DNA of 64,000 nucleotides from Flavobacterium sp. I-STPP5a. GTDB lineage: Bacteria; Bacteroidota; Bacteroidia; Flavobacteriales; Flavobacteriaceae. Below the pieces are notes generated by a model. That model saw only the letters and a list, made by a program, of their open reading frames with translations. It was not told the DNA's origin and did no database searches. The stretch lies in contig NZ_VHLM01000047.1 in assembly GCF_009764685.1 (NCBI RefSeq), positions 1-64,000 of the forward strand. Direction: 5' to 3'. The position numbers and the translations under genes were made by a program. Every line of letters starts with the position of its first letter. The first letter of the stretch is position 1. Of the stretch, positions 9,501 through 17,913 are shown piece after piece.

Positions 9501-12500
9501 TAACCGAACCTTCACAAGCTGGACTTGTTGCATTTGAAGCCTTGATTTCTATCACTCCGCAAGGGATATTTCCAATTACTCCATCTGCATTTCCTAATGC
9601 TTCAAATTGAGCCTCAGTTAGTGTAGTTGCGGTTGGCATTGCTGCATAACAAGCAATTGTAGTTGATGGAAATGTTGGGCAAGTAACCTCAAAGACACAA
9701 CAAACAGGAGCAGTGCCCGAAACTACTAAAGTATTACACGCATTAACATCTTGAATACTTACATTGTAGTTAGTTCCTTTTGTGATTTTACTAGAAGTCC
9801 AAGTTGTTCCGCTCCATGTACCTGGGGCTCCTGTACCTGTTGCGGTAAATGGAGATTGACCACTTACTACTATTGTTAATGTATATCCAGAACCATCTAA
9901 TGCACAAGATGTCGTTTCTGTACCCACTTTTGTAGTATTAGTAATGATAACATTCTGATTAGCTGTAATGCTATTTCCATTGCCATCATTAAAAGCCCAT
10001 GTTACAACAGTTTTACCAACTGCTGTAATAGGAAAAACTGTAGTCGTTGTTCCTGTTATGGTCCCTGCACATACATCTGTAGTAGTTGGAGCTGTTGGCG
10101 TAACACTACACGAACCTGTAATATCTGCTAAAGTTGGGACTACTGGAGCAACAGTATCATCAATAATCACATTTTGTGTTGCTGTTGAAATATTTCCGTT
10201 ATTGTCGTCAAATGACCATGTAATTTCTGTTGTTCCTTGTGTTGTAATAGGAAAAACTGTAGTCGTTGTTCCTGTTATTGAACCAACACAAGCATCAGTA
10301 GCAGTTGGCACAGTTAATGATGCTACACTACATTGATTGCCTGTTACATCGGTTAAAGTTGGAGCAACCGGAGCAACTGTATCATCAATAATTACATTTT
10401 GATTTACATTTTGTGTGTAACCTCCACCATAAGTAAAAGTCCATTTAACTACTGTTGTTCCTTGTGTTGTTATTGGGAAAGCAGTTGTAGTTGTGGCTGT
10501 TAGTAAGCCGGCGCATGTGTCGGTTAATGTTGGAGCTATTGGTGTTGCACTACATTGCGCTGTTATATCTGCTAGTGCAGTTGGTAATGTTGTGGCTTTT
10601 ATAGTTATAATAGCTGTTGTAGTATTGGCGCAAGTACCATTAGTAAAACTATAGGTAACGGTATGACTTCCTGCAGTACTTAATAACAAATTGATTGCTC
10701 CAGTACTTGCATTGATGCTTACGCCAGCATCTGATGTGTAGGTTCCTCCTGTAATTCCCGTTTGAGTTACTGTTGCTGTACCTCTAGTACAGTATGGACC
10801 ATTTGGATACGTAATTGTAGCAATTGGCAACGGATTTACGGTTACTGTTACAGGCATTATTTTTTCACATCCTGTAGTAGTTTTAGTTCCTTTAATATAA
10901 TAAGTACCGCTTACACCCACTGTTGTTGGATTTGCTAATGTTGTCGTACCTGCTGCATCAGTAAAATAAGTGTACGTTAATCCAGCATCACTGCCAGTGG
11001 TAACCCCAGCTGCTGTAAGATCAACTTTGTTATCATAACACACTGCCGCCGGATTTGTAATGACAACATTTGGCAATGGATTAACATTAATAATTAAATT
11101 AGAAACCGTTGTTGTATTACAAGGTGCTCCAAGTGTAATAGTACAAGTTATAGTATTAGTACCTACTGATAAAGCACTATAATCTATTACTGGATTTTTA
11201 AGATTTTGGTTAGCTGCCGTAATGCCCGGACCAGCCCATAAATAACCATCAGCACCTAAAATATCTACATCTAACTGAATACTGCCGCTAGGTAAATTAC
11301 AAAAAACAACTGGTGTAGTTTTGCCATCTGCACTAGCTGTTGGAGCAGCCGCTAGACCTATTTGCGTTGATCGTACTATAATATTATTACAACCGTCTTT
11401 TACTTTGAAGAAATACGTACCACTACCTAAGCCTGAAAAAGTATTGCCTCCTTGGAAGGCGCCATAAGTAGCACCACCATCAAGGCTCAAAGCATACTCT
11501 AAGGTATTGCCTGGGGCGGGTGAATTAGTTGTTGCAACAATTGTTAATACGCCATTAGTAGCACCAGCACTACATACATACCCACCAGTACTATCAGTGT
11601 CTACTGCAATAGTATTGGCCGCACTATACGTAACAGTTTGGGTTAGCACATTGGTTGTTCCCCCTTTTATGCGTAAACCAAAAACGTACGTACCATAAGC
11701 CAAACTATTAAAAGGTAAAGAAGCAGATGTACTTGCTAAATCTCTAGTTTGGCCAACACTTGCTGGCCCTGAAACTATAATTACTTGATAAGCACTTTGT
11801 ACATCAAAAGTACCATTCATTACATAATTAAACCCGCCACAAACGGGTGTTACGGTATTACCTGATAGACTTGCAGTATAGCCTTTAACAGTAACAGTTA
11901 CATTAGTAGTGCCACAAGCAGTTGTAATTGCCAATGTATAGGTGCCTTTTGGCCAATAGCCTAAAGGGTCTGATGGATTGACTCGAGGTAGCTCAACATT
12001 TCCTTGAGCATTAATCGTTGCGTTGTTAGAATAACCAACAGTCACTAATGGGTTGCTAGAAGTTGTTACCGTATACGTAAAAGTATCGCCATTTTGGAAA
12101 GTAGCAAAAGATAAAATTGCTTTACCATAATTTAAATAATTCAAATTTTCTTGTGTCCCAAAAGTACTTTGAGTAACACCAAAACCAGAGGCTGCTGGGA
12201 CCACTACAGTGCTACTTTTATACAAACCAGCTGTATAGCCTGCTGCATCTATATATGTAAAATTATAAGTTGCACCAGTAGTTAACCCTGAGAATGTTTG
12301 TTGCGAACTTGTTTGCGTTACGGTAACAACATCTGCAGGATTAGCAGCGTTTGTAAAAGTTAAATTAATTGGTAAACAATACATTCCATAGCCATGGAAA
12401 ATTTTTCCATATCCTGCACCATTACAATTACTAGCAGTTATGAATGAATTAGTCGTGTTGTAATCTCTAATAGGAAATTCCTTTGTGTTTCCACAAGCAT

Positions 12501-13455
12501 CAGAAAGCACAATAAACATATTTCCAAATTCAGTATTTATCAAATCTCTTGTTGCTATTAAAGGCATTCTAGAAATACGAGCAAGTGGAGAAAAACCTGT
12601 CCCTCCTATATCGGAATAGTCATCAGCATTAGTATCCTGACCATATAATTGCCCTTGAAATTTTATTTTATAGGTAAATAATGATGCATCGGCAGCAGAA
12701 ATGGATTGATTATTCGATACATAAGTGAAGCCTAATTCATTTCTAGCTATTATAGGGGTTGTACAGTTGCCTGCAGCAGTTCTATCAATAAAAATAGAAG
12801 AACCAATTTTAATATCTGCAATACTAATTGTTGGGTCAGTTATCGAGGCTGCTCCAGTAACTGTTTGTCCACAAGCATCGGTAACACTTACTATATAACT
12901 TCCTGCTGCTTTAGCAGCAAAACTATAGTTAGCACTACTAATACTAGTACTAGTTTCTAGATAGGTGCTTGGTGCTGCTTGTGTAGCAATTTTGTAAATA
13001 AAAGGAGCTTTGCCTCCGCTTATGGTGCTAGTTAGTACTGATGTGCCACCTATACAACTTGCTACTTTACTAGGAGTGGTAACTGCCATTGCCGTATAGC
13101 CATCAGTAACAGTTATGGCACTACTCGTGTAAACAGTACCTCCACTCGTGGCTCTACCTTTAACAGTATAACTACCCGAAAGTAAATCTGTAAATACATT
13201 AGTATTGGCAAATTGAGTAGCATTCCCAGAAACGGGAGCGACTACCACTCCAGATTTGAGCAACTGATACTGTGGTGTTGCTCCAAGTCCAGTACTACTT
13301 GCTGTTACGATACCGCTGGTTGGACAGCCTGTATTGCTAGGAACTCCAGTAACAGTTTGTGCAAATGCATCAAAACCTGTAAACTCCATTATGGGTAACA
13401 AGAAAAACATTACAAGTAATGTTATTTTTGTTGAAATCAGTAAATTTGTTTTCAT
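6553..13455 (-). CDS. Giant T9SS type B (gliding-CTERM) surface adhesin with tandem repeats
   Basis: The 2300-residue protein starts with a signal peptide ending near GFDAFAQ. Its N-terminal half is Ser/Thr/Gly-rich beta-sandwich sequence. It then has several HYR-like modules (about 970-1180), six almost identical 81-residue modules at about 1356-1841, two 73-residue modules, an Ig-like segment and a DUF11-like segment (NTGDVALTNVTVTDTD). The C-terminal 90 residues, with SPNGDGNNDVFYIRGLE and YNRWGVLVFE, are the type B gliding-motility sorting domain recognised by T9SS. It should be exported and fixed on the cell surface with help from the SprF-like and OmpA proteins encoded next. Regular cysteines in the repeats could form disulfides. 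SprB-like in design but not recognisably SprB, so no symbol is given. Confidence 0.92.
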   Translation of the reverse strand: MKTNLLISTKITLLVMFFLLPIMEFTGFDAFAQTVTGVPSNTGCPTSGIVTASSTGLGATPQYQLLKSGVVVAPVSGNATQFANTNVFTDLLSGSYTVKGRATSGGTVYTSSAITVTDGYTAMAVTTPSKVASCIGGTSVLTSTISGGKAPFIYKIATQAAPSTYLETSTSISSANYSFAAKAAGSYIVSVTDACGQTVTGAASITDPTISIADIKIGSSIFIDRTAAGNCTTPIIARNELGFTYVSNNQSISAADASLFTYKIKFQGQLYGQDTNADDYSDIGGTGFSPLARISRMPLIATRDLINTEFGNMFIVLSDACGNTKEFPIRDYNTTNSFITASNCNGAGYGKIFHGYGMYCLPINLTFTNAANPADVVTVTQTSSQQTFSGLTTGATYNFTYIDAAGYTAGLYKSSTVVVPAASGFGVTQSTFGTQENLNYLNYGKAILSFATFQNGDTFTYTVTTSSNPLVTVGYSNNATINAQGNVELPRVNPSDPLGYWPKGTYTLAITTACGTTNVTVTVKGYTASLSGNTVTPVCGGFNYVMNGTFDVQSAYQVIIVSGPASVGQTRDLASTSASLPFNSLAYGTYVFGLRIKGGTTNVLTQTVTYSAANTIAVDTDSTGGYVCSAGATNGVLTIVATTNSPAPGNTLEYALSLDGGATYGAFQGGNTFSGLGSGTYFFKVKDGCNNIIVRSTQIGLAAAPTASADGKTTPVVFCNLPSGSIQLDVDILGADGYLWAGPGITAANQNLKNPVIDYSALSVGTNTITCTITLGAPCNTTTVSNLIINVNPLPNVVITNPAAVCYDNKVDLTAAGVTTGSDAGLTYTYFTDAAGTTTLANPTTVGVSGTYYIKGTKTTTGCEKIMPVTVTVNPLPIATITYPNGPYCTRGTATVTQTGITGGTYTSDAGVSINASTGAINLLLSTAGSHTVTYSFTNGTCANTTTAIITIKATTLPTALADITAQCSATPIAPTLTDTCAGLLTATTTTAFPITTQGTTVVKWTFTYGGGYTQNVNQNVIIDDTVAPVAPTLTDVTGNQCSVASLTVPTATDACVGSITGTTTTVFPITTQGTTEITWSFDDNNGNISTATQNVIIDDTVAPVVPTLADITGSCSVTPTAPTTTDVCAGTITGTTTTVFPITAVGKTVVTWAFNDGNGNSITANQNVIITNTTKVGTETTSCALDGSGYTLTIVVSGQSPFTATGTGAPGTWSGTTWTSSKITKGTNYNVSIQDVNACNTLVVSGTAPVCCVFEVTCPTFPSTTIACYAAMPTATTLTEAQFEALGNADGVIGNIPCGVIEIKASNATSPACEGSVIRTYTVTEYSDANSNGIRDLGENTVLNTQNCTQTFTIDHTIKPVVPADGASTVECLASATVPTAPSTVVDVCGTSLTGVLASTVDSPATLTCEGTRTYNYTFTDCSGLVSNWKYVYTIDHTIKPVVPADGASTVECLASATTPTAPSTVVDVCGTSLTGVLASTVDSPATLTCEGTRTYNYTFTDCSGLVSNWKYVYTIDHTIKPVVPADGASTVECLTSATAPTAPSTVVDVCGTNITGVLVSTVDSPATLTCEGTRTYNYTFTDCSGLVSNWKYVYTIDHTIKPVVPADGASTVECLASATAPTAPSTVVDVCGTSITGVLASTVDSPATLTCEGTRTYNYTFTDCSGLVSNWKYVYTIDHTIKPVVPANGASTVECLASATAPTAPSTVVDVCGTSITGVLVSTVDSPATLTCEGTRTYNYTFTDCSGLVSNWKYVYTIDHTIKPVVPANGASTVECLASATAPTAPSTVVDVCGTSLTGVLVSTVDSPAVLINNGTRTYNYTFTDCSGLVSNWKYTYTISDTTAPATPTIANVTGQCTATATAPTTTDNCAGTITGTTSDALTYSTQGTHIIHWTFDDGNGNKTLVNQNVIIKDITAPATPTIADVTGQCTATATAPTTTDNCAGTITGTTSDALTYSTQGTHIIHWTFDDGNGNKTLVNQNVIVLNTIIVPISGGNQTQCITSPAQTLKATATASAGTTIVWYDSSTGGKVVSSPWLNTVGTITYYAESIDSKTGCSSLTRTPVVLTLYNCSISIIKTAEFIDENKDGYAQAGETIKFSFEVTNTGDVALTNVTVTDTDLAGLILTGSPIAVLAAGTSNGTAYSATYAITQADIIKGSISNQAKVTATTPLNTIVTDLSDDSNNLEDKPTVLGISGCAIEVFNAVSPNGDGNNDVFYIRGLECYPDNTVEIYNRWGVLVFERTGYNNADKAFKGISEGRVTVKQSEELPVGTYYYIFKYKDTDSNAHQKAGYLYLNR
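7495..7932 (-). repeat. Two tandem 219-bp coding repeats in the adhesin gene
   Basis: Two consecutive copies of a 73-residue HYR-like module (TAPATPTIANVTGQC and TAPATPTIADVTGQC, each ending LVNQNVI) are nearly identical in DNA as well as protein. They follow the six 243-bp repeats in the reading direction. Confidence 0.85.
7933..9390 (-). repeat. Six tandem 243-bp coding repeats in the adhesin gene
   Basis: Six head-to-tail copies of an 81-residue module run from DHTIKPVVPADGASTVEC to SNWKYVYTI. They differ at only a few codons, such as SLTGVLAST against SITGVLVST; the last copy diverges more (AVLINNG in place of ATLTCEG). The high DNA identity points to recent duplication or ongoing homogenisation, and copy number is likely to vary between strains. 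Confidence 0.95.
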
Positions 13456-13695
13456 TTAATTAATTCAGTTTAACATTTATTTAACTTTCAATAAAATATC
13501 TACATCAAAAATTGACTGTGGACTTTATAACAAGATCCACTAGAATATCAATTTTTTCTCTATACATACTTTATGAACAAACAAAAGTACTTCTAACAAA
13601 AGGTTTCTTAGTACTGATTATTGCTATATAAAACTGATTCTTGATATTAATATTTTGAAGTTTATCATTAATCATTACATAAAATACAAGCACAA
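13456..13695. other. Upstream region of the adhesin operon with a -7-like element
   Basis: No reading frame is visible in this AT-rich gap. On the minus strand TACTTTTG (plus-strand 13582-13589) fits the Bacteroidota -7 consensus TAnnTTTG and would give a leader of roughly 120 bases for the adhesin mRNA, but I find no TTG at the proper -33 distance. Confidence 0.4.
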
Positions 13696-13726
13696 AAGAG
13701 CATTCAAATCTGCTTTGAATGCTCTT
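13696..13726 (-). terminator. Terminator of the kinase/regulator operon
   Basis: A 12-13-bp perfect stem (AGAGCATTCAAA at 13697-13708 with its complement at 13714-13725) with a 5-base loop is followed on the minus strand by TTTT. It lies about 30 bases behind the response-regulator stop codon. Confidence 0.8.
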
Positions 13727-13754
13727 CTATTAACTTTGTTTAATTTTATACTAT

Positions 13755-14504
13755 TTAATAGTTTTCAACTTGTTTTTTGGCTCTAAAATTTTCAGGAGTT
13801 TGATTGTTGTTTACTTTCTTAAAAGCATTACAAAAATTACTATAACTCTGAAATCCCAAGTCATAAGCAATTTCGTTTATTGGAAAATTTGTCTCTATTA
13901 ATAATGCTTCAGCTCTTTTAATTTTTCTTTGCAAAATGTATTGATATGGTGTAATACCCACATACTGTGTAAATACTCTAATAAAATGATGAGTTTTCCA
14001 TGGGGTTAATTCTGCTAATTCAGAAATTTCAATTTTTTTTACTATATGTTCATTAATATATGAAATTGTCTCTTTGATTTTAAAAGGAATGTTATTATTA
14101 ACTTCCTCATCGTTTCTTTTAGGATCAATTTTACTGTGTATAAAATTATTTAAAACAATTTCAACGGTTGCAATAATATCTACTGTTTTAAATGGTTTAA
14201 CTATACATCCGTGAGGTCGGGTAACTTTAATTCTATCAATTGTTAATTTATCTGAATATGATGTTATATATATGTATGGTATTTTGTCATTCTTTAGTAA
14301 ATAATTCCCCAAATCAATACCGTCTTTGTCTTGTTTTAAATTAACATCCAACAATACTAAACAAGGTTTTTCATCATTTATTATTTCAATTGCTTTTTCT
14401 ACTGTTTTAACTGTAATAACATCATAACCTTCTCCTTCCAAAACTTCCTTTATATCTAATGCTATTATTGTTTCATCTTCAACTACAAGAATTGTCTTTT
14501 CCAT
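13755..14504 (-). CDS. Response regulator with AraC-type DNA-binding output
   Basis: The 249-residue protein joins an N-terminal receiver domain to a C-terminal AraC/XylS double helix-turn-helix. The receiver (about 1-125) has the acidic pair Glu9/Asp10, likely phosphoacceptor Asp53 in LVLLDVNL, a Thr in YIYITSYS and Lys in IVKPF. The AraC region (about 145-245) has the second-helix signature IAYDLGFQSYSNFCNAFKKV. Its start codon overlaps the kinase stop by one base, so the two are translationally coupled and surely a pair. The promoters it controls are unknown; candidates are the neighbouring adhesin operon or the disrupted TPR gene, but nothing in the sequence proves this. Confidence 0.92.
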   Translation of the reverse strand: MEKTILVVEDETIIALDIKEVLEGEGYDVITVKTVEKAIEIINDEKPCLVLLDVNLKQDKDGIDLGNYLLKNDKIPYIYITSYSDKLTIDRIKVTRPHGCIVKPFKTVDIIATVEIVLNNFIHSKIDPKRNDEEVNNNIPFKIKETISYINEHIVKKIEISELAELTPWKTHHFIRVFTQYVGITPYQYILQRKIKRAEALLIETNFPINEIAYDLGFQSYSNFCNAFKKVNNNQTPENFRAKKQVENY

Positions 14505-16615
14505 TATTGTTTATCGTTATTAAAAATTATTTCATACTCTAATCCGTTTAAACTATTTGTTTTAATAGTTCCATTTAACTGTTCTGTTAATAATTTTATT
14601 AATTTCAATCCTATTGACTTAGGCTTATTATTAACATTAATATCCATACCTATACCATCATCACTATAAAAAAGAATGTATTTTTCATCAGATTTAATAT
14701 ATGTAATTTGAATATTTATTTTACCATAAGCTTCATTTGGAAAAGCATACTTAATAGAATTACATACTAATTCATTTATTATTAAACCAAGAGGTATTGC
14801 AGTTTGTATATCAAAACTAATGCTTTGCACATTAACATTGAATTCTATTTTTTTACTATCATTTAAACAGTTTTTTATTGATTCTATTAACTCCAATAAA
14901 TAATCATGAAAATTCACCTTTTCTAAATTATCAGATTGATATAAGTTTTGATGAATTAATGACATAGAGGAAATTCTGGTTTGCCCTTTCTCAATAAAAT
15001 CATTAATTTCATCATTGTTATTTTTTCTTGATTGAATATTTAATAAACACATTACTAATTGCAAATTATTTTTTACTCTATGGTGAATTTCTTTTATAAG
15101 GATATTTTTTTCTGCTAATGTTTTTTCAAGAATTAACTTGTTTTCATTCAACAATGTGTTTTTGCTGTCAATAGCTTTATTTTTATTTTTCTGTTTTTTA
15201 AATAAAAACGCAAGAATTATAATAAAAATAATAGTTATTAGATTTAAAAAAACTGCTCTAAAGAAATTGTTTTCTTTTTTTTCAATTTCTAATGCGTTTA
15301 ATTTTTCACGAATTTTTAATTGTTTAATATCTGCTTCTTTTTGTACTGTAAGAAATTCCGTTTCAAGTTTAATAATATTTTGTTTAGTTTGTTCGCTATT
15401 AATTTCTTCTTTTAACACTACATATTTATCTAAATAAAAATAAGCTTTTTCATATTGTTTTAAATTAAAATGAATTGTTGCTGCAAAATCATATAAGCTT
15501 GCCAAGCTAGGCTTGTTCAATACTAAATCGGGATTATCATTAACAATTTTTTCAGCTCTATCTATATAATTTTTAGCTATTTGAGAATTACCTAATTTAA
15601 CATAGGACATTGCGATGTATAAATTCAACACAAATTTTTGTTCTGTAAAAATGTTTTTATTAAGTAATGCATTATTAGCTAATTTAATAATTTCATTATA
15701 CCTTTCTAATGTATAATATATAGCCAAACTAATATTTAAAACATAAGATTTATCTAAATCATAATTTTTAATACCATTTTGAATTTCCATTGCTTTTTCT
15801 GAAAACACCAATGCTTTTTCAGGTTCATTTAATGAATGGTGGAATTCTGCTAATTTAGCTAATGATCTTGAGTATTTTTTTTTATTAATTATTGAATCCT
15901 TTTTTATTAACTCTAAATTTTTTTCAATAAATGTGATAGCATTTTCTATATTATTTGTTAGTTGATATAATTCTGCAAATTCAAAATAACATGTTTTCAA
16001 ACCTTTTAAGTCTTTTTCTTTTTCATAAATTGAATTTGCTTTTTTTAGATTATTAATTGCCTTTTCAAATTCTTCTTTTCTTGAATATGTTCCTCCTAAT
16101 TGAAGATATAAATCACCAATTTCTTCACATTCTTTATAATGCTTAAGTGCTTTAATAGAATCTAATTTTCTGTTTATATATTTGATTGTTTTATTGTAAT
16201 CTGAGCTCATTGGTTCTAAACAAGCTGCTTCATATGCACAACCTTTAATGTGCTTTTTATAATTGTTAAGTAAAGATGCTGTTTTTTGTGCTTTTCTGGC
16301 AAAATAAACACCTTTGTTTAGTTCATTTAATAGCAAACACTCATATGATTTTACTAAATAATATTGCAAAACACCATTGCTGTAATTAGACTTTTTTAAT
16401 AACCGATATGCTTCATCACATTTAGCTTTTGCTTTAACAATATCAATACCCTGAAGTGTAATTGCTTCACTTAAAAGATTATCAATTTTCAAGTTTTCAT
16501 TTGTCTTTTTTACGGTAGACTTACCTTGATCTTTTTCTATATAAATATTTTGCGCTTTTGATACACTTAAGTTTATAAGCAACAGAATAAAAATTAATCT
16601 TTTGGAGATATTCAT
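14504..16615 (-). CDS. TPR-containing membrane histidine kinase (HisKA_2 type)
   Basis: From ATG at 16615 the protein has 703 residues. A signal peptide (MNISKRLIFILLLINLSVSKAQ) is followed by a periplasmic array of TPR-like helices (about 35-420), a coiled region, one membrane segment near 451-472, a HisKA_2 domain with the phosphoacceptor in KEIHHRVKNNLQ (His511/512), and a HATPase domain (NELVCNSIKYAF, DDGIGMD, SIGLKLI). The frame is open for 22 codons further upstream, but that stretch has no signal peptide and contains a -7 promoter element, so the start at 16615 is preferred. It would sense an unknown signal outside the inner membrane and phosphorylate the coupled regulator. Confidence 0.9.
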   Translation of the reverse strand: MNISKRLIFILLLINLSVSKAQNIYIEKDQGKSTVKKTNENLKIDNLLSEAITLQGIDIVKAKAKCDEAYRLLKKSNYSNGVLQYYLVKSYECLLLNELNKGVYFARKAQKTASLLNNYKKHIKGCAYEAACLEPMSSDYNKTIKYINRKLDSIKALKHYKECEEIGDLYLQLGGTYSRKEEFEKAINNLKKANSIYEKEKDLKGLKTCYFEFAELYQLTNNIENAITFIEKNLELIKKDSIINKKKYSRSLAKLAEFHHSLNEPEKALVFSEKAMEIQNGIKNYDLDKSYVLNISLAIYYTLERYNEIIKLANNALLNKNIFTEQKFVLNLYIAMSYVKLGNSQIAKNYIDRAEKIVNDNPDLVLNKPSLASLYDFAATIHFNLKQYEKAYFYLDKYVVLKEEINSEQTKQNIIKLETEFLTVQKEADIKQLKIREKLNALEIEKKENNFFRAVFLNLITIIFIIILAFLFKKQKNKNKAIDSKNTLLNENKLILEKTLAEKNILIKEIHHRVKNNLQLVMCLLNIQSRKNNNDEINDFIEKGQTRISSMSLIHQNLYQSDNLEKVNFHDYLLELIESIKNCLNDSKKIEFNVNVQSISFDIQTAIPLGLIINELVCNSIKYAFPNEAYGKINIQITYIKSDEKYILFYSDDGIGMDINVNNKPKSIGLKLIKLLTEQLNGTIKTNSLNGLEYEIIFNNDKQ

Positions 16616-16632
16616 AAATTCATTAATAATTT

Positions 16633-16640
16633 CAAATGTA
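16633..16640 (-). promoter_or_regulatory. Candidate -7 element of the kinase operon
   Basis: TACATTTG on the minus strand fits TAnnTTTG and lies 17 bases upstream of the ATG at 16615. No TTG stands at the ideal -33 distance (the nearest is 13 bases away), so confidence is moderate. It supports the shorter start for the kinase. Confidence 0.45.
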
Positions 16641-16947
16641 AAAATATAGCAACCAAAGACACTACTGATTTTTGATAACAAATACTTATTATTGATTTTT
16701 ATATTATTGATAGTTTAGACAGACGATTGATTTTTGACAACGTTAATATACTTCAAAATTTAATAAAAAACAAAATTAAATAATCATCCAATAAAAAAAT
16801 GTAGTACAAAGTTGATATTTTTTGTAATTCAAATACTACACAATATTAAAATAAAAGAATATGTCAAAATTCAATACTATATATTGACTTTTGAATGCAT
16901 ACATACATGAAAGAAATTTATTTTGAAAATAAATAATTCCACAATAA
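16641..16947. other. Divergent intergenic region
   Basis: About 300 bases of very AT-rich sequence lie between the kinase gene and the original start of the TPR gene, which read away from each other. I see no gene, strong hairpin or duplicated motif in it. Confidence 0.5.
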
Positions 16948-16961
16948 ATGTATAAAATTAT

Positions 16962-17143
16962 ATGACTGTCCGTAACTCATACCAACAGTCTAAATAATGA
17001 CAATATACTTTGCGTCTCTGCGCCTTTGCGTGAAATTTGGCTCGCAAAGTCGCGAAGACGCAAAGATCATAAAGGATCATATTTGTGAAAAACATTCAAC
17101 AACTAATTTATTCTGTGGAATGGTACTAGTCACGGATAGTCAT
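16962..17143. mobile_element. MITE-like non-autonomous element 1
   Basis: The 182-bp element has 16-bp terminal inverted repeats with two mismatches: ATGACTGTCCGTAACT at 16962-16977, and AGTCACGGATAGTCAT at 17128-17143. It is flanked by the 10-bp direct repeat ATAAAATTAT (16952-16961 and 17144-17153; an eleventh base also matches). There is no reading frame inside. Removing it together with its neighbour restores the TPR gene start, which confirms the boundaries to within about one base. The autonomous partner is not in the window; a 10-11-bp duplication would suit an IS4-like transposase, but that is inference. Confidence 0.85.
17008..17065. repeat. Imperfect 23-bp inverted repeat inside element 1
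   Basis: Arms at 17008-17030 and 17043-17065 both begin CTTTGCGTC when read outward-in and end in CTTTGCG, with mismatches only in the middle. The spacer is 12 bases. The GC-rich CTTTGCG unit contrasts with the AT-rich surroundings and would form a strong hairpin. A related CGCAAAG-type tract lies at about 62453-62485. Confidence 0.75.
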
Positions 17144-17161
17144 ATAAAATTATTATAACCA

Positions 17162-17387
17162 ACCCGTTGGGTGAAATTCTAATAAAATAAAAACTAAACC
17201 ACATAGAGCCATAGATTAATAGCAAATCAACATAGAAAAAAACAGAAATAGCACTATTTCTCACATAGATGAGCTATGTGAATAGTAAAACGTCTATTTA
17301 TTTCTCTTAAAAAAAACTACAAATTCTATGATTCTAGCCTGCACTGAGGTATCGAAGTGTGGTAAAAAATAATTTCACCCAACGGGA
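17162..17387. mobile_element. MITE-like non-autonomous element 2
   Basis: The 226-bp element carries 16-bp perfect inverted repeats, CCCGTTGGGTGAAATT at 17163-17178 and its complement at 17371-17386, each with one extra outer A. An 8-bp direct repeat TATAACCA flanks it (17154-17161 and 17388-17395). Inside is a second hairpin (ACTATT...CACATAG / CTATGTG...AATAGT, 17253-17286). No protein is encoded. It lies immediately next to the right flank of element 1, within the same signal-peptide codons of the TPR gene. Confidence 0.85.
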
Positions 17388-17913
17388 TATAACCACTTTA
17401 ATTTTGCTTTTCTTTCAAAATAGTAGTGCTCAAAAAATTCAAAGCAGTATTGATATTTTTAAGAATAGATTTGAAAATAGAAATACAATTATAGAAGAAT
17501 TAACAAAAAGATTAAATAAAGCCAATAAACAGGAAAAAGTACTACTATATTCTCTACTCTCACTTTCAAACAACTATTTAAAAAACCAAGAAGGGATAAA
17601 ACAAAACCTCAAAAAAGCAGAGGAAATTCTACCTATAAATACAAAAAGTTTATCATATGCATATTATCAATATGCCACAGCAAAATACTATTTGATGTTA
17701 GATCAAAATGATAAATCAGTTAATCATTTTCTAAATTCATTCGATATTTTTAAACTAAATAATGATTATGATAGTGCAAGTGAAATGGCAATAAACATTA
17801 ACTATCTTATAGAAAACAAAACGTTAAAATATTTACTTTTTTCTAAAAAATTATTACCAAAAATAAACTGTAAATCGTCAGCAAAAAAGTGGACTGATTT
17901 AAGTCAAAACTAA

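Larger units (their letters stand above)
16948..17913 (+). pseudogene. TPR-type exported protein gene, start region split by two small insertions
   Basis: The intact part of the reading frame (17396-17913) codes for a helical, TPR-like domain with an N-terminal hydrophobic stretch TTLILLFFQNSSAQ but no proper start of its own; only a GTG inside the second element is available. If 16962-17143 and 17162-17387 are removed with one direct repeat copy each, the sequence joins in frame as ATG at 16948 followed by YKIIITTLILLFFQNSSAQ, a complete signal peptide. The gene was therefore an exported TPR protein divergent from the TPR kinase. The 3' end is also probably truncated: the product stops after about 190 residues, with TPR-like repeats but no output domain, about 145 bases before IS21. 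Confidence 0.82.

Noticed and set aside
17359..17395. GTG at 17359 as a genuine start of the TPR gene
   Set aside because: It lies inside the inverted end of element 2; the frame from the restored ATG at 16948 gives a proper signal peptide instead.
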